Part shown: in pieces, positions 24,050-35,364 of the stretch | Position numbering within the stretch: the stretch's first letter is position 1 | How the letters are laid out: each line of letters opens with the position of its first letter | Assembly (NCBI RefSeq): GCF_042453785.1 | Contig: NC_091677.1 | Location: forward strand, 28,087,501 to 28,151,500 | Length of the DNA: 64,000 nucleotides | Direction of reading: 5' to 3' | From: Malus domestica | Lineage: Eukaryota > Streptophyta > Magnoliopsida > Rosales > Rosaceae | The notes under the pieces: generated by a model | The model's database searches: none | Told to the model about the DNA's origin: nothing | What the model saw: the letters and a program-made list of their open reading frames with translations, nothing else | Translations under genes and position numbers: made by a program

Positions 24050-24690
24050 CGCCAAAAAAAAAAAAAAAAAAAAAAAAAAGCTTCATCCAAAAAGCTTCAC
24101 CCGAAAAGCTTCACCTCCAAAACTTCACCCAAAAAGCTTCATCCAAAAAGTTTCACCCAAAAAGCTTCACCTAAAAAAGCTTCACCCAAAAAAAAAAAAA
24201 AAAAAAAAAAAACTTCACCTCCAAAAAGCTTCACCCAAACAGCTTCACCTAAAAAAGCTTCACCCACAAAGCTTCACCTAAAAAGCTTCACCCACAAAGC
24301 TTCACCCAAAAAGCTTCACCTCCAAAACTTCACCCAAAAAGCTTCATCCAAAAAGTTTCACCCAAAAAGCTTCACCTAAAAAAGCTTCACCCAAAAAAAA
24401 AAAAAAAAAAAAAACTTCACCTCCAAAAAGCTTCACCCAAACAGCTTCACCTAAAAAAGCTTCACCCACAAAGCTTCACCTAAAAAGCTTCACCCACAAA
24501 GCTTCACCCAAAAAACTTCACCCGAAAAGCTTCACTTAAAAAAGCTTCACCTACAAAGCTTCACCTAAAAAAGCTTCACCTAGAAAGCTTCACCTACATA
24601 GCTTCACCCAGAAAGCTTCATCTACAAAGCTTCACCATCAAAGCTTCACCTCCAAAGCTTCACCTACAAAGCTTCAACACAAAACCTTGC
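24050..24690 (+). repeat. GCTTCACC minisatellite with poly-A tracts
   Basis: A 12-15 bp unit, AAAAAGCTTCACC(C/T), repeats about 40 times, interrupted by A tracts of about 20-26 at 24056-24078, 24189-24213 and 24392-24414. A higher-order unit of about 200 bp (A tract plus repeats) is duplicated between about 24184 and 24480. In frame it encodes Lys/Ser/Pro/His-rich peptide, but the frame breaks at the A tracts. It follows gag where pol would be expected. AT-hook-like or spacer functions are speculation. Confidence 0.85.
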
Positions 24691-25249
24691 TCCAAATAAA
24701 CAAATTTTGTTCACAAAACCCAAGATGCCCTTGAACTTGTACAAAAACACTTGGGTAAACATAAACATTTTTTGTTTTACACCCACAAGGGCCCAAAATT
24801 TTCCTTCTTATTTATTCACTTATATATGTTCCCAAACATATTATAATAGATCCAACAACAAGCCAAAGTCCCAAGTTTCATAATGGACAAAAGTACAAGC
24901 AATTCATCAATAATGAAGGTGCTACAAAACTTGGAATCTGCCCCAAAATAGAAATCCAACCCAAGAGACTTTTTCTCTCTCTCCCTCTTCCGCCTCCTTT
25001 CATCTATCAAATTTCTGCAACCTCTGCTCTTCTCCAATGGAGCTGAATTTTGGACACCCTATAGTTTTTGAGCATATGAACAACTTTCAAGAAGGAACCA
25101 TTTCTGTTTGAGCGACGGAAATTAAAGTGTTGAAGCTCCAAACATGACAGTCGGATTCTTGCAGATTTCGAAGCTGCTATGATGTTTCGAAGATCTGGAA
25201 ATATTTAACCATTAGTTCATTCTGAATTTTTGATATGTTATGAAAGAGA

Positions 25250-25850
25250 CGATGAGGCACAACTTCAATGAAGAAAGCATGCTGATCTGAACAATAGAAA
25301 ATGGAGTTTCGAAGCTCACAACAAATCTGACGGGTTGACAGAAAAATAATAACCGGTCATTCATCATACCTAAATTTCTTGAGTTATACAGCTCCGAGGG
25401 ATCTCAAATTTGGATATGTTGTAGTTCACAAGCTGAGGAACAACTTCAATGAAGAAAGCATGCTGATCTGAGCAAGAGAAAATAGAGTTTCAAAGCTCAC
25501 AACAAATCTGACGGGTTGACAGACAAATGATAAACAGTCACTCATCATACCTGGATTTCTGGAGTTATACTGCTCCGAGGGACCTCAAATTTGGATATGT
25601 TGTAGTTCACAAGTTAAGGAACAACTTCGATGAAGAAAGTATGTTGAGATGAACAAGAAAAAATGGAGTTTAGAAGCTCACAACAAGTCTGACGGGTTAA
25701 CAGAAAATTGATGAACAGTTACTCATCATACCTGAATTTCTGGAGTCGTACTACTCCGATGGATCTCAAATTTGGAGATGTTGTAGTTCACAAGATAAGG
25801 AACAACTTTCATGAAGACGACTTTGCGATCTGAGCTATAGAGAATGGTGT
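25250..25850 (+). repeat. ~180 bp tandem repeat inside the Gypsy element
   Basis: The block CAACTTCAATGAAGAAAGCAT recurs at about 25261, 25441, 25620 and, diverged, 25801. It is followed each time by a GGAGTTT..AAGCTCACAACAAATCTGACGGGTT block and an ATCATACCT..ATTTCT block. Period is about 180 bp. No open frame is maintained across units, so it is a non-coding tandem repeat. Confidence 0.75.
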
Positions 25851-26431
25851 TATCTTGCATCCACTCAGGCTGATTAGTGGAAACGAAAAGCAATTCCACC
25901 AAAGAAAAGATGAAAAAGAGAGAAAAGCTACTAATTGCACTTGATCTTGTCTAGTCAATAGCATGCAGCACCAAACACACAAAAGTTGGAAATATTTTTA
26001 GACAAGGCATATGCGAATGTGTGACATCGAAACAAGGATTCGTTACTTTGACAAATTAGTAACAAGCGAGACACCTCATTCGGCAACTCTCTTCGCCTGA
26101 ATACTTGGGGGACTCCCACCATATGCTACTGCACCTTAATACTCGGCAGTCTCACAACCACTCAGTGACTTGGATTTTTCAAGTCTCCAACCGAGAAGTT
26201 TTCCTCACTCGGGAAATTAAGGGAACACTACCTCAAACTACATGCTTCACTCACAAAGCTTCAACAATATAGGTTTCAACAAAAGCAAAAATTCAAAGAA
26301 CTTTATGAAGAAGGCTTTGGTGTATTTAACACAATATATTGAAATGAAGCAAAGCTTATTTATTAATATTTTCGATAAGCCACAAATATGTACATATACA
26401 TGAGTCAAAATAAACAAACAAAAGGGAGCCT

Positions 26432-27112
26432 TCACAAAGGTTGCTTAGGGGAAGTCTCAGCAGTCGGTAGAGCTCCAGAAAGAGAAAGCACCGGAGGGTG
26501 GTTATCCGGAGCCTCAGTACTTGACAAAACCCCAGAAGGAGGAGGCATTGGAGGTTCATCATTTGAAGCTTCATTACCAGGTACAGCCCCAGAGGACGAA
26601 GGCAATAAATGCCTTTGGAACAAACCCACAAACCGCTGATGATCAAGTAAAACCTTACCATCAGATTCCTTCATCTGGTCAAGCTTCCTCTTCATGTTTG
26701 TAGCATAGTCATGGGCGAGCCGGTACAACTGCTTATTCTCATGCTTGAGCCCTCTAATCTCCTGTTTGAGACTCATCACTTCAGCAGCCAATGATTCAAC
26801 TTGGCGGGTTCTAGCAAATAGGCGTTGGGCCATATTAGACACAGAACCTGCACACTGAACACTAAGAGCCAGAGAGTCCTTAACAGCCAACTCATCAGAC
26901 CGTTTGGAAAGTAGTCTGTTATCTTTGGGAGTGAGAAGGTTCCTGGCCACCACTGCAGCGGTCATATCATTCTTCATCACAGAATCCCCAACGGTAAGAG
27001 GACCAGTAGGGGATATGAAGGATGGGCGCCATATGTTGTCTGGAGAAGGCGTGGCTGTCTCTTCTCCAAGGTTCAAGTCAAAACGACGGTCGGAGGGTCC
27101 AGACATTTTCAA
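26432..27112 (-). CDS. Antisense ORF of the Gypsy element, 226 aa
   Basis: An uninterrupted ORF on the strand opposite to gag. The more likely start is the second Met (27106, [13 protein letters not shown]), which lies in AAAATGTCTGG. The N-terminal third is Pro/Ser-rich with NIWRPSF. Residues about 104-150 are heptad-like ([20 protein letters not shown]), predicting a coiled coil, and the C-terminal 60 residues are Pro/Ser-rich and low in complexity. A polyadenylation signal AATAAA (complement at 26359-26364) lies about 70 bp beyond the stop. The copy at 42311-42991 is uninterrupted too and its middle is nearly identical. Extra, sometimes antisense, ORFs between the coding region and 3' LTR are known in Tat-lineage Gypsy elements. 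I cannot assign a function; a dimerising accessory protein is an inference. Confidence 0.7.
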   Translation of the reverse strand: MKMSGPSDRRFDLNLGEETATPSPDNIWRPSFISPTGPLTVGDSVMKNDMTAAVVARNLLTPKDNRLLSKRSDELAVKDSLALSVQCAGSVSNMAQRLFARTRQVESLAAEVMSLKQEIRGLKHENKQLYRLAHDYATNMKRKLDQMKESDGKVLLDHQRFVGLFQRHLLPSSSGAVPGNEASNDEPPMPPPSGVLSSTEAPDNHPPVLSLSGALPTAETSPKQPL

Positions 27113-27229
27113 ATGTGTTGAAGAGGGAAGAGGTCAGACAAATCAAGATCTTAGAAGTGCAAGAAATGAGCTTCTACTGGTAGAGATTCAAGTGTGCTGT
27201 GGAACTTAATGCCAGCCTCTATAAAAATC

Positions 27230-28640
27230 TGCACTCGACGGAGCTTCAGAAATCGAAGAGGCGTTTGCTTTCTCAAAAGCTAGGCTGCTCAGAGACCACG
27301 AGGGCCGATCTCAGAAATCGAAGAAGCACCTGCTTTTTCAGCCTCGTCAGCACCTGTCACATGCACACTCAGCTTTGCGGAAATTACGGGCAATCTATCG
27401 AAGATTTCTGGTGAAGTAAAAAGCACGTGAATCTTACTGTTCAATCACCACTCTCCATATGCACCATCAACTCCTCGGGTACCACATATAACTTTGTCAA
27501 AGATCTCTGACAAAGTTTAGGCACGAGAATTTCGAAGTTCCAGCTACCCTACTATTACCCATAAGGGTAAAGGAACAGCACCACTGCTTGACAACTGGAA
27601 AGTCCCTATGTGTGTCGACCTCCGTGTTTTGCGGCAAGACAGGTTGGCAAGAACGTCCAACCTTTACTCACATTCGAGAAAAGACTCCCAACATAATTAC
27701 TTTCTCAAAAACCGGAGTAGCACCGCTTTCCGAATCTCAAAAGTCAGATCCTCGACGGGATTGCTTGTTCGAAAACCGAAGAGGCACAACTCTCAGAACT
27801 TCGAGAGCCAGATTTCCTTAGATAAAGCTTGTCTGTAATCTTCACACGTAACATCAGCTTTCCAGATACCACATACCACTTTTTCAAAGTGCTCTGACAA
27901 AATTAAAACACGTGAAGCTGGCAGCTCCCACTACATTGATGTGACCAAGAAGGGTAAAGGAATAGCATTACTACTTGTTATTGGGAAATCCCTATATACA
28001 TTGACCTCCCTCCTCAACGGACAGGCAAACCTGCAAAAATGCTCAACCCTTTCTCGCATTCGAAAAGGCACCCTCAACATAACCTCTCGAAATACTCAGC
28101 TTTATTTCCCCCCGATAATACCTCAGCAAATAAGCCACACCAAGAACAAGAGTATCTCATATCATCAGGGTCGAAAGCAAGAGTATCCCATATCATGCTT
28201 TCTCCCTATCTTTGTCTTTGTCCTTGTCCACACCTGCAGGACAAGGAGAAAGAGAGCAGTCAGTCGGAACCTGAAATCAAACCTCCAATTTGGAACTGAC
28301 TGCCTGGAGCCTTTGCCTGGTTGCTTACTTAGCATTGCTCTCGAGTACTCATCCTCAACTGCTGTCAAGGTCACGAATTCCACCGGCAAATACCTCATGA
28401 CAGTTGATCAGATATTGGCTCTTTACACTGAAGCTGCCAAGCGTGGATGAGTCACTATGAAGGAATGTTCTGAAGGACCATTTAAATGCAAAGGTTGCAC
28501 ACCACTTCTGCCATGCAAAAGATTGAAGCAGAAGGTTCAACGGTGAGCTGAAACAGATCACTACAGCACGACACCTTTCCATACCACATTCATTATTCTG
28601 TCAACAGCAAAAGTATCCCATATCATCAAGGTCGAACGTA
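27230..28640 (+). other. Non-coding 3' interior of Gypsy element with short dispersed repeats
   Basis: Contains CTCTTCGATTT/AAATCGAAGAGGC-type units (27245-27800), which are strongly amplified in the second copy at 40190-42180. It also contains the motif AAAGTATCCCATATCAT or close variants near 28150, 28183 and 28610, with another at 28763. Open frames here are short and their reading frames are not shared with the second copy. No pol domain is detectable. Confidence 0.55.
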
Positions 28641-29217
28641 CTCTAGATTTGATGGACTTGTTTTGACCCTCAAATTTTTGAGTCGGCCTTATACTCTGAA
28701 GGGCACCAGAAAACCCTCCAGCACAGTTCAAGAATAAGCCTGTGGAAAGTTACTTCTTCAAAAGCAAAAGTATCTCATATCATCTCTTATCCATTTGCTT
28801 CTCCTTATCCTGGCAGTTGAATGAGAGACAAGGAGAAGGAGAACAATCAACCGGAAGCCGAAGTCAAACCTCTGATCCTGGGTTGCTTACTTGGAAGTTT
28901 GACTGCTTACCTTGTCTGTCACCTCTTTCGGCAGATCTCCTAGCTCGGCGACTTGGGGGACTCCTACTATAGGGTTTGTATCACACTTGACTAAGCCCGA
29001 AACTACAACTAAGCTTCAAGTGAAATTGATACATTACCTTATGCGTCAACATCAGCTAAATACACCATTCCCGGATGGAGGAAAGGTACTTCCAGAGAAG
29101 GGCAGATGAAGATCAGACCACACTTCGGTACTTAGAAGTTTCGTGATTACTCAAGGGATTGGATCTTGCAAGTCCCCAACCGAGGAGTTTCCCTCACTCG
29201 GGAACTTAGGGGAGCAC

Positions 29218-29729
29218 TGTTTGTACCATACTTGACCAATCCTGAAACTACCGAGCACCGGCCAACGCTATACTGTCAAGGACCCAGAAGAGTTCCCCTC
29301 CGACCAGGAGGCCAATCACTACTCGACACGTGTCAAGATTAGAAGTCAATCAGAGCGCAGCACGTGTCGACATCAAGAACCAGTCATAACATGACACATG
29401 TCAATGTGACAAAGCTACAAGTTTTTCTATAAATAGGGGTCATTCCCCCACAATATTGGCTAATGCCATTTGTGTTAAATCATTCACAAGAACTCACTAA
29501 ATTGAGAGCTTGATCCTTTGTACTTGTGTAAGCCCTTCACTACTAATAAGAACTCCTCTACTCCGTGGACGTAGCCAATCTGGGTGAACCACGTACATCC
29601 TGTGTTTGCTTCTCTGTCTCTATTCATTTACGTACTTATCCTCACTAGTGACCGAAGCAACCAAGCGAAGGTCACAAAACCTGACACTTTCTGTTGTACC
29701 AAAGTCTTCGCTGATTTTGTGCATCAACA
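29218..29729 (+). repeat. 3' LTR of the Gypsy element
   Basis: 512 bp, the same length as the 5' LTR, with three substitutions by eye (C to T near 29242, C to T near 29347, A to G near 29383). It is preceded by the purine-rich tract TTAGGGGAG and followed by the target duplication ACGTG. Confidence 0.92.
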
Positions 29730-29819
29730 ACGTGTGTCAATATGCATTGTTCTAGAAAATGCAAGAAGAATGTATTTTGATGTGCAAGAAGTGTGTATTT
29801 AATAGTAAGTTCATCCACC

Positions 29820-29986
29820 ACTTAGTGATTTTCTTCTTAATTTGTAAGTAAGAGGTCTTTGGTTTGATTTTCGTCAAACGCGAATTTGAACCACATTATT
29901 GCTAGCGTATTGTGAGACTAAGTCCACATTCTCTTCTTTAGTGTAGATAATATCGTTTGTTCAAGAAAAAAAAATATATATATATA
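29820..29986 (+). mobile_element. tRNA-derived SINE with 14-bp target duplication
   Basis: A 167 bp element flanked by TAAGTTCATCCACC (29806-29819) and TAAGTTCGTCCACC (29987-30000), a 14-bp duplication with one mismatch. It has an A-box-like CTTAGTGATTTT near its start and a B-box-like GGTTTGATTTTC further in. The conserved 3' region ends TAGTGTAGATAATATCG, followed by an A-rich/TA tail. It lies 85 bp after the Gypsy target duplication. Mobilisation depends on LINE machinery. Confidence 0.75.
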
Positions 29987-30649
29987 TAAGTTCGTCCACC
30001 TTTAATGCTTCGTCTACAACGAGATGATTCACTCAACAGAAGCCACGAAATCACAATGGCTAGCCACAATTAATCATCGACTTCATCACAATATATGTCA
30101 TCCTCTGGTTCATACGGGTCAAATTTGGGACCGTTGCAGTGCTAACCACCACATAACTGGAGGCTAGTCAAGAGCAACAGAAAAGAAAGATAAAATGTTG
30201 TTAACTTGAGACCCATTGACCCGAGTTAAATTTCTTATAATATTCCTTGCTAGAGCTTTGCTCTCCTGCGCATGAAAGGACTAAAAAGTATTAACACTAT
30301 GAATCTGATGAAGAAATGAAAAGTTTACAGAGAGAATAGCAAAAGAGAAAGAGAGAGAGAAATGTAGAGACTTTTCGGATTACTTCATCAGGTCTTAATG
30401 CTTACAAGCTATGCTATATATAGCATTTTACACTTGTCATCTCATCTCTATCCACCTAACTAACTTTTAACCATTTAACTAACTGCCAACAATTCTCAAC
30501 TGTATTTAGCTGACATGGCACACACCCTTATTCTACTAATGACATGTGTCTACACTTATCATCCCCCCTCAATCTCAGCTGGGTTTCCCGAGCTTGAGAT
30601 TGCAACAATGTTTGAAGAAAGCTGGACCATGCAGTCCCTTGGTTAGAAT

Positions 30650-33600
30650 ATCTGCAATCTGATGCTCTGTTGAAATATACTACACTTGTAAGTCTTTTCT
30701 TTAAACCTTCTCTCTGACAAAATGAAAATCTGTGTCAAGGTGCTTGATCCTTGTGTGAAACACTGCATTTGAACAGAGAGCAAGAGCAAAAAAATTGTCA
30801 AAATGAAGTAAAGGTGGTTCCAGTACAAACTGATGTAAATCCTTCAGCAAAAGCCTGACCCAAGCTATATCTGCAGCATAATGGGCAAAGGCTTTGTATT
30901 CAGCCTCTGTTGAGCTTCTAGACACTGAGGATTGTTTCTTCGATTGCCATGATATCGAATTTTGACCCATGGATGCTACAAAACCAGTAATAGATCTTTT
31001 AGTATTAGGATCTGCAACCCAATCAGAGTCTGAGAAAGTTGTGATAGAATGATCTGAAGATGAGGAATATGTGAGTCCACAGTGAATAGTGCCCTGTACA
31101 TATCTCAAAATTCTCTTAATAAGACCAAAATGTTCATGTGTTGGATTAGTTATATATTGACATGCCAAATTAACAGCATATGATAGATCAGGCCTGGTAA
31201 AGGTTAGATAATGTAAAGCACCAACCAAACTCCTATAGATACTTGGATCATCCAAATGAGTACCTTCAGAAGCAAGAAATTGTTTTTGATGTTTACATGG
31301 AGTTACAGTAGGCTTGCAACTGTCCATACCAGCCTTATGAATCAAATATGTGGCATACTTTGATTGATTGATAAAAATATCCTTATTGGTCTTGTATTCA
31401 ACCTGTAATCCCAGAAAGTAAGACAAATTGCCCATGTTTTTTAAATCAAACACATCACTAAGTTCTTGAATGACAGATTGCACCTTTGAAGCATTGGCCC
31501 CTGTCAATATTATGTCGTCGACATAGAGTAACAAAGCAATTACATCAGTGCCATCATGCTTAATGAAGAGACTTGTATCTGCCTAAGACATTTGAAATCC
31601 CATTGCAGGAAGATAACCTGTGAATTTGGCATTGCAGGCCCATGGTGCCTGTTTCAAACCATATAGAGACTTCACAAGTTTACAAACATGCCCTGGCTTA
31701 GATGAATCCACAAATCCTTGAGGTTGCTTCATATACACTTCTTCTTCTAAATCACCATGCAAAAATGCATTCTTGACATCCAATTGCCGTAACTCCCATT
31801 TATACGAAGCTGCAAGAGATATAATCATCCTAACTGTGGTATGTCGGACAATCGGAATGAAGGTTTCAAAATAGTCTAAACCATGTTCTTAAGTGAACCC
31901 TTGTGCCACTAAGCGTGCTTTATACCAAGAAATTGAACCATCTAGATTCTTTTTTTAGTTTGTAAACCCATTTGCTACCAATGATTGATCTATTGTTTGG
32001 TGGAGGCACCAAAATCCATGTGCCTTGACTTTTTAAAGCATCAAATTCCTCCTGCATTGCCTTCTGCCAATATGCACTTGTTGCAGCACTTTTGAAAGAT
32101 GTAGGTTCAGCTATATCACTGCATTGAGATACAAAAGAGAAACCTCCAACTGCATATTGATCTTGATCATCAATCTGAAGAGTGGTTAATTGAGGTAGAG
32201 TAGCAATATAGCTTGAATAATCCTTTCTTTGTATGGTTCCAGTTTATAACCTAGTACTCATACTGTGCACTGGATGATCAGTAGGCAAATCAAAAGATAA
32301 AGGAGTATCAAAAGGAAGATGTACCTCTAATTGTGCAGGATCCAGGACAGGTAACATTGAGGCTGTAACTGGAAGGGAGTGAGTTGTTTCAGATGGGTGT
32401 GACACTGTGAGACTACCGGAAGTAGCTAATTTTTTGCACAAAGTTACGTTCTGAACTTGAGTTAGCAATATCCAATAAGTCATGTGCCAGAGATCCTGAT
32501 TCTGATACACTCTGTGTTTGTTGCAAAGGAATAGTCACTATAATTGAATTGCTTGATGGAGCCCCTGTCTGAGACTCAGCTTGAATTGTACACTTTAACA
32601 CACCAAATTTAGATTTGCAGGGAAACACACTCTCATCATGAACCACATGTCTTGTTATCAATAGCTTCTGAGTTTGTTCATGATAACATATAACACCCTT
32701 ATATCCTAGTGCATAGCCAACAAAAACACACAGCGATGCTCTTGGTTGCAACTTGTTAGTATTATAAGGTCTGATGTAAGGATATACAGCAGTGCCAAAT
32801 ATTTTCAGGTTTTAAAGTTGAGGTTTAACCTCAAATAACAACTGATAAGGAGACTTCATTCCCAAAGTTCTACATGGCATCCTATTTATTAAAAACACAG
32901 AGTGAGCACAAGCAAACCACAAGGTTTGAGGTAACTGAGCAGTTGTCATCAGAGTTATAGCCGTTTCTATGATATGTCTATTCTTTCTTTCAGCAATTCC
33001 ATTTTGCTGAGGTGTGTATGGATATGAAACCATATGAAGGATTCCCTTAGTTTGCAGAAAACCCTCAAACTGTTTACTACTAAACTCTTCACCCCCATCT
33101 GTTTGCAAGCATTTAATTCTAACATCAAACTGAGTATAAATGAAATGATAGAAATTCTGATAGATACCAAACACTTCTGATTTATTTATCAAGGGAAAAA
33201 TCCATACATGTCTTGTAAACTCATCCACAAAACTCACATAATATCTAAACCCTTCTACAGACTTAGTTGGTGAAGGAACCCAAAGATCCGAATGGACTTT
33301 TTGAAATGGAAAACTACATTGTTCTTTCCTATCTAAGAAAGGTTGTCTAGACATTTTCCCAGATATACAATAGGAACATACATGTTGTGAATCATCAGAA
33401 GCACTAACTATATGGGATTGCTGCAACATAACAGAGAGAACTTCATTACTGGGATGGCCTAATCTTTGATGCCACACTGTTGACTTAACCTTCTGACCAA
33501 GCAAAGCAGTTGACTTTTGAGCTGGAGAAACTAAATTCTTTGAAAACATCTTGATCGGAATTTGAAACAACTCACCATCATTACTCCTTCCGTGGTATAT

Positions 33601-34277
33601 TACAGCCTTGGTTACCTTGTCCTGCACATAGAAGTTAGTATCATCACATATGAACCAGCAATAGTTATCTTTACACATTTGTTTGACAGATAAAAGACTA
33701 ACAACAATAGTTAGAACATGTAAGACATTTCTCAGAAGTAATGAATGAGGTAATGTCTTTAAACATGTAGAACCAATATGTTTGATTTGCAAACCTTCAC
33801 CATTGCCAATTGTTATTTTATCATTGCCCTCATATGGAGAAATCTGCTGCAGAGAATTGAGATCTGCTATCATGTGATGTGATGCTCCAGTGTCAATGAT
33901 CCATGAATCATTAGGAAGAAAGTTGGCTGGAGCTTGAGCTTGCATGGCAGTTAATGTAGGAGCAGGTGCAGAACCTTGAGAGGCAAAATTGTTCCTGTGA
34001 TGACAATCTAATGCACTATGTCCTCGCTTGCCACAAATTTGACACTCAAGAATTGATCCATTTGAACTCGGATTGGTAGACCTCTTCCAGCAATTTGGAG
34101 CTGTATGCCCCCTTTTGGAACATATCTGACATTCAAGGACAATATTCGGCCTAGTTTCAGTGTTTCCAGATCATGACTGCCAATTTCCACCATTCTGTCT
34201 TTTGCCTGAGGTATTCCCACGATTACCACCATAGTTTGATGATCTAAAATTACCATTACCATTTGGTTTTGTACCAT
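30650..34277 (-). pseudogene. Copia pol (zinc knuckle, PR, INT, RT, RNase H), several stops
   Basis: 33945-32812 is one open segment of 377 codons with protease (SWIIDTGASHHM), the GAG-pre-integrase HQRLGHPS motif and the integrase core (HSDLWVPS, QTDGGEEF, YTPQQNGIAERKNR). The frame breaks at 32812 and in the linker 32244-32751. RT resumes at 31828 (QLDVKNAFLHGDLEEEVYMK), meets an in-frame TAG near 31583, and continues at 31534 with YVDD and RNase H (SSTEAEYKAFAH). It ends in a degraded tail near 30700. Few but definite lesions; recently inactivated. Confidence 0.85.
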
Positions 34278-34317
34278 AGAAATTTCTTATACCAATATTG
34301 GAATTAGGATACTGTCT

Positions 34318-35364
34318 CTATGCATTAGTATTCTCAACAAAGCCATATGCATTAGAAAAATCCGGATAGAATGAAGGTTGAGGATGCACTATAGGAAATT
34401 GATTACTTGGAAATAGTGATGTATTAGAGAAATCAGGATACACTGGAGGTTGAGGCTGCACCCTAGGATACTGAGTACTAGGAAATGGTGATGGATACTG
34501 AATATGAGAAACTGGTATTTGTGGTGATGGATGCATTACAGAATTAAATGATGATGCTCCCTGATTTAGCACTCCAAAAGATGGAGCTGCATTCAGAATC
34601 CGTGTAAGAATCCCACCAGTACTATACACAACCTCATCAGAATTACTTGATGACCCCTGAGCCATTGTAGATTGTGAAGAAGAAGCAACATTCCCTTGCA
34701 CATACATTCCAGAAAAATTTTGAGATAAACCACTCACCACAGACTCAGCCTCCCTTTTTGCACACAGTAACTGCTCTCTAAACTCCCTTAAAGACATAGT
34801 AGTGTCTCTTGTGTAAATCACTGTTCTAATCACAGAATATTCCCTTGGTAAACCAGACAAAGCAACAACAATGAAATCATTATCAGTTACAAATTCCCCC
34901 GCAACAATTAACTGATCTTTAATATTTCTAAGTTTAGACAGATATTGATCAATAGAGTCACTACCCTTCTGCGTGGTCTGAAATTCAGTCTTTAACGTAT
35001 TCACCCTTGCTTTAGAAACAGAAGCATACCTATCTTGAAGATTAGTCCAGGCCTCATGAGCAGTCCTAGATCCCAAAACATGCTCAATAGACTCATCAGT
35101 CAATGTAGCAATCAACAAACTCAAGAGAGCAAGATCAACAGCTTCCCATTCTGTATATGCCTCAGAGATTTCATTTGTAACACCACGATCAATACTAACC
35201 ACAAATTTTGGTGGAGGTGAAAGTGCCCCATCAAAGTGATCAAACAACTTATATCCTTTGAGAACAGATTTGAACTGAAACACCCATTTCGAAAAATTCT
35301 TGTCATTCAACTTAATTGTCAACATTCCTAAAAGCCCTTCAATTTTTACAAATGAAGATGCCAT
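34318..35364 (-). CDS. Copia Gag, uninterrupted 348-aa segment
   Basis: Starts MASSFVKIEG and shows the Copia gag pattern: KLNDKNFSKWVFQFKSVLKG near residues 17-36, the W..L...Y segment near 107-113 (AWTNLQDRY), L.G.P..Y and SL.E....L. The C-terminal 100 residues are Pro/Gln/Ser-rich. The stop near 34318 separates it from the zinc-knuckle region (34008-34277), where Cys/His-rich fragments appear in frame-broken form. Gag packages the element RNA into cytoplasmic particles. This segment could still be expressed, but the downstream polyprotein is interrupted. Confidence 0.8.
   Translation of the reverse strand: MASSFVKIEGLLGMLTIKLNDKNFSKWVFQFKSVLKGYKLFDHFDGALSPPPKFVVSIDRGVTNEISEAYTEWEAVDLALLSLLIATLTDESIEHVLGSRTAHEAWTNLQDRYASVSKARVNTLKTEFQTTQKGSDSIDQYLSKLRNIKDQLIVAGEFVTDNDFIVVALSGLPREYSVIRTVIYTRDTTMSLREFREQLLCAKREAESVVSGLSQNFSGMYVQGNVASSSQSTMAQGSSSNSDEVVYSTGGILTRILNAAPSFGVLNQGASSFNSVMHPSPQIPVSHIQYPSPFPSTQYPRVQPQPPVYPDFSNTSLFPSNQFPIVHPQPSFYPDFSNAYGFVENTNA

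Larger units (their letters stand above)
21692..29729 (+). mobile_element. Ty3/Gypsy non-autonomous element with antisense ORF, TSD ACGTG
   Basis: Both LTRs are 512 bp (21692-22203 and 29218-29729), start TGTTTGTACC, end GTGCATCAACA, and are flanked by ACGTG (21687-21691 and 29730-29734). By eye they differ at three positions, so insertion is recent. The primer-binding site TGGCGCCGTCTGTGGG follows the 5' LTR directly, and a purine tract TTAGGGGAG precedes the 3' LTR. This PBS and the gag type suggest the Tat-like Gypsy side. Only degraded gag is present; no protease, RT or integrase was found. The interior holds a GCTTCACC repeat, a ~180 bp tandem repeat and an ORF on the opposite strand. 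A rearranged copy sits at 38786-43257 and a solo LTR at 56960-57474. Confidence 0.93.

Noticed and set aside
24050..24379. Lys/Ser/Pro/His-rich frame over the minisatellite
   Set aside because: Frame depends on the poly-A tract length and is lost in the next higher-order unit.
27588..28450. Frames up to 169 codons in the 3' interior of the Gypsy element
   Set aside because: They are not preserved in the second copy and contain the dispersed short repeats; no pol motifs.
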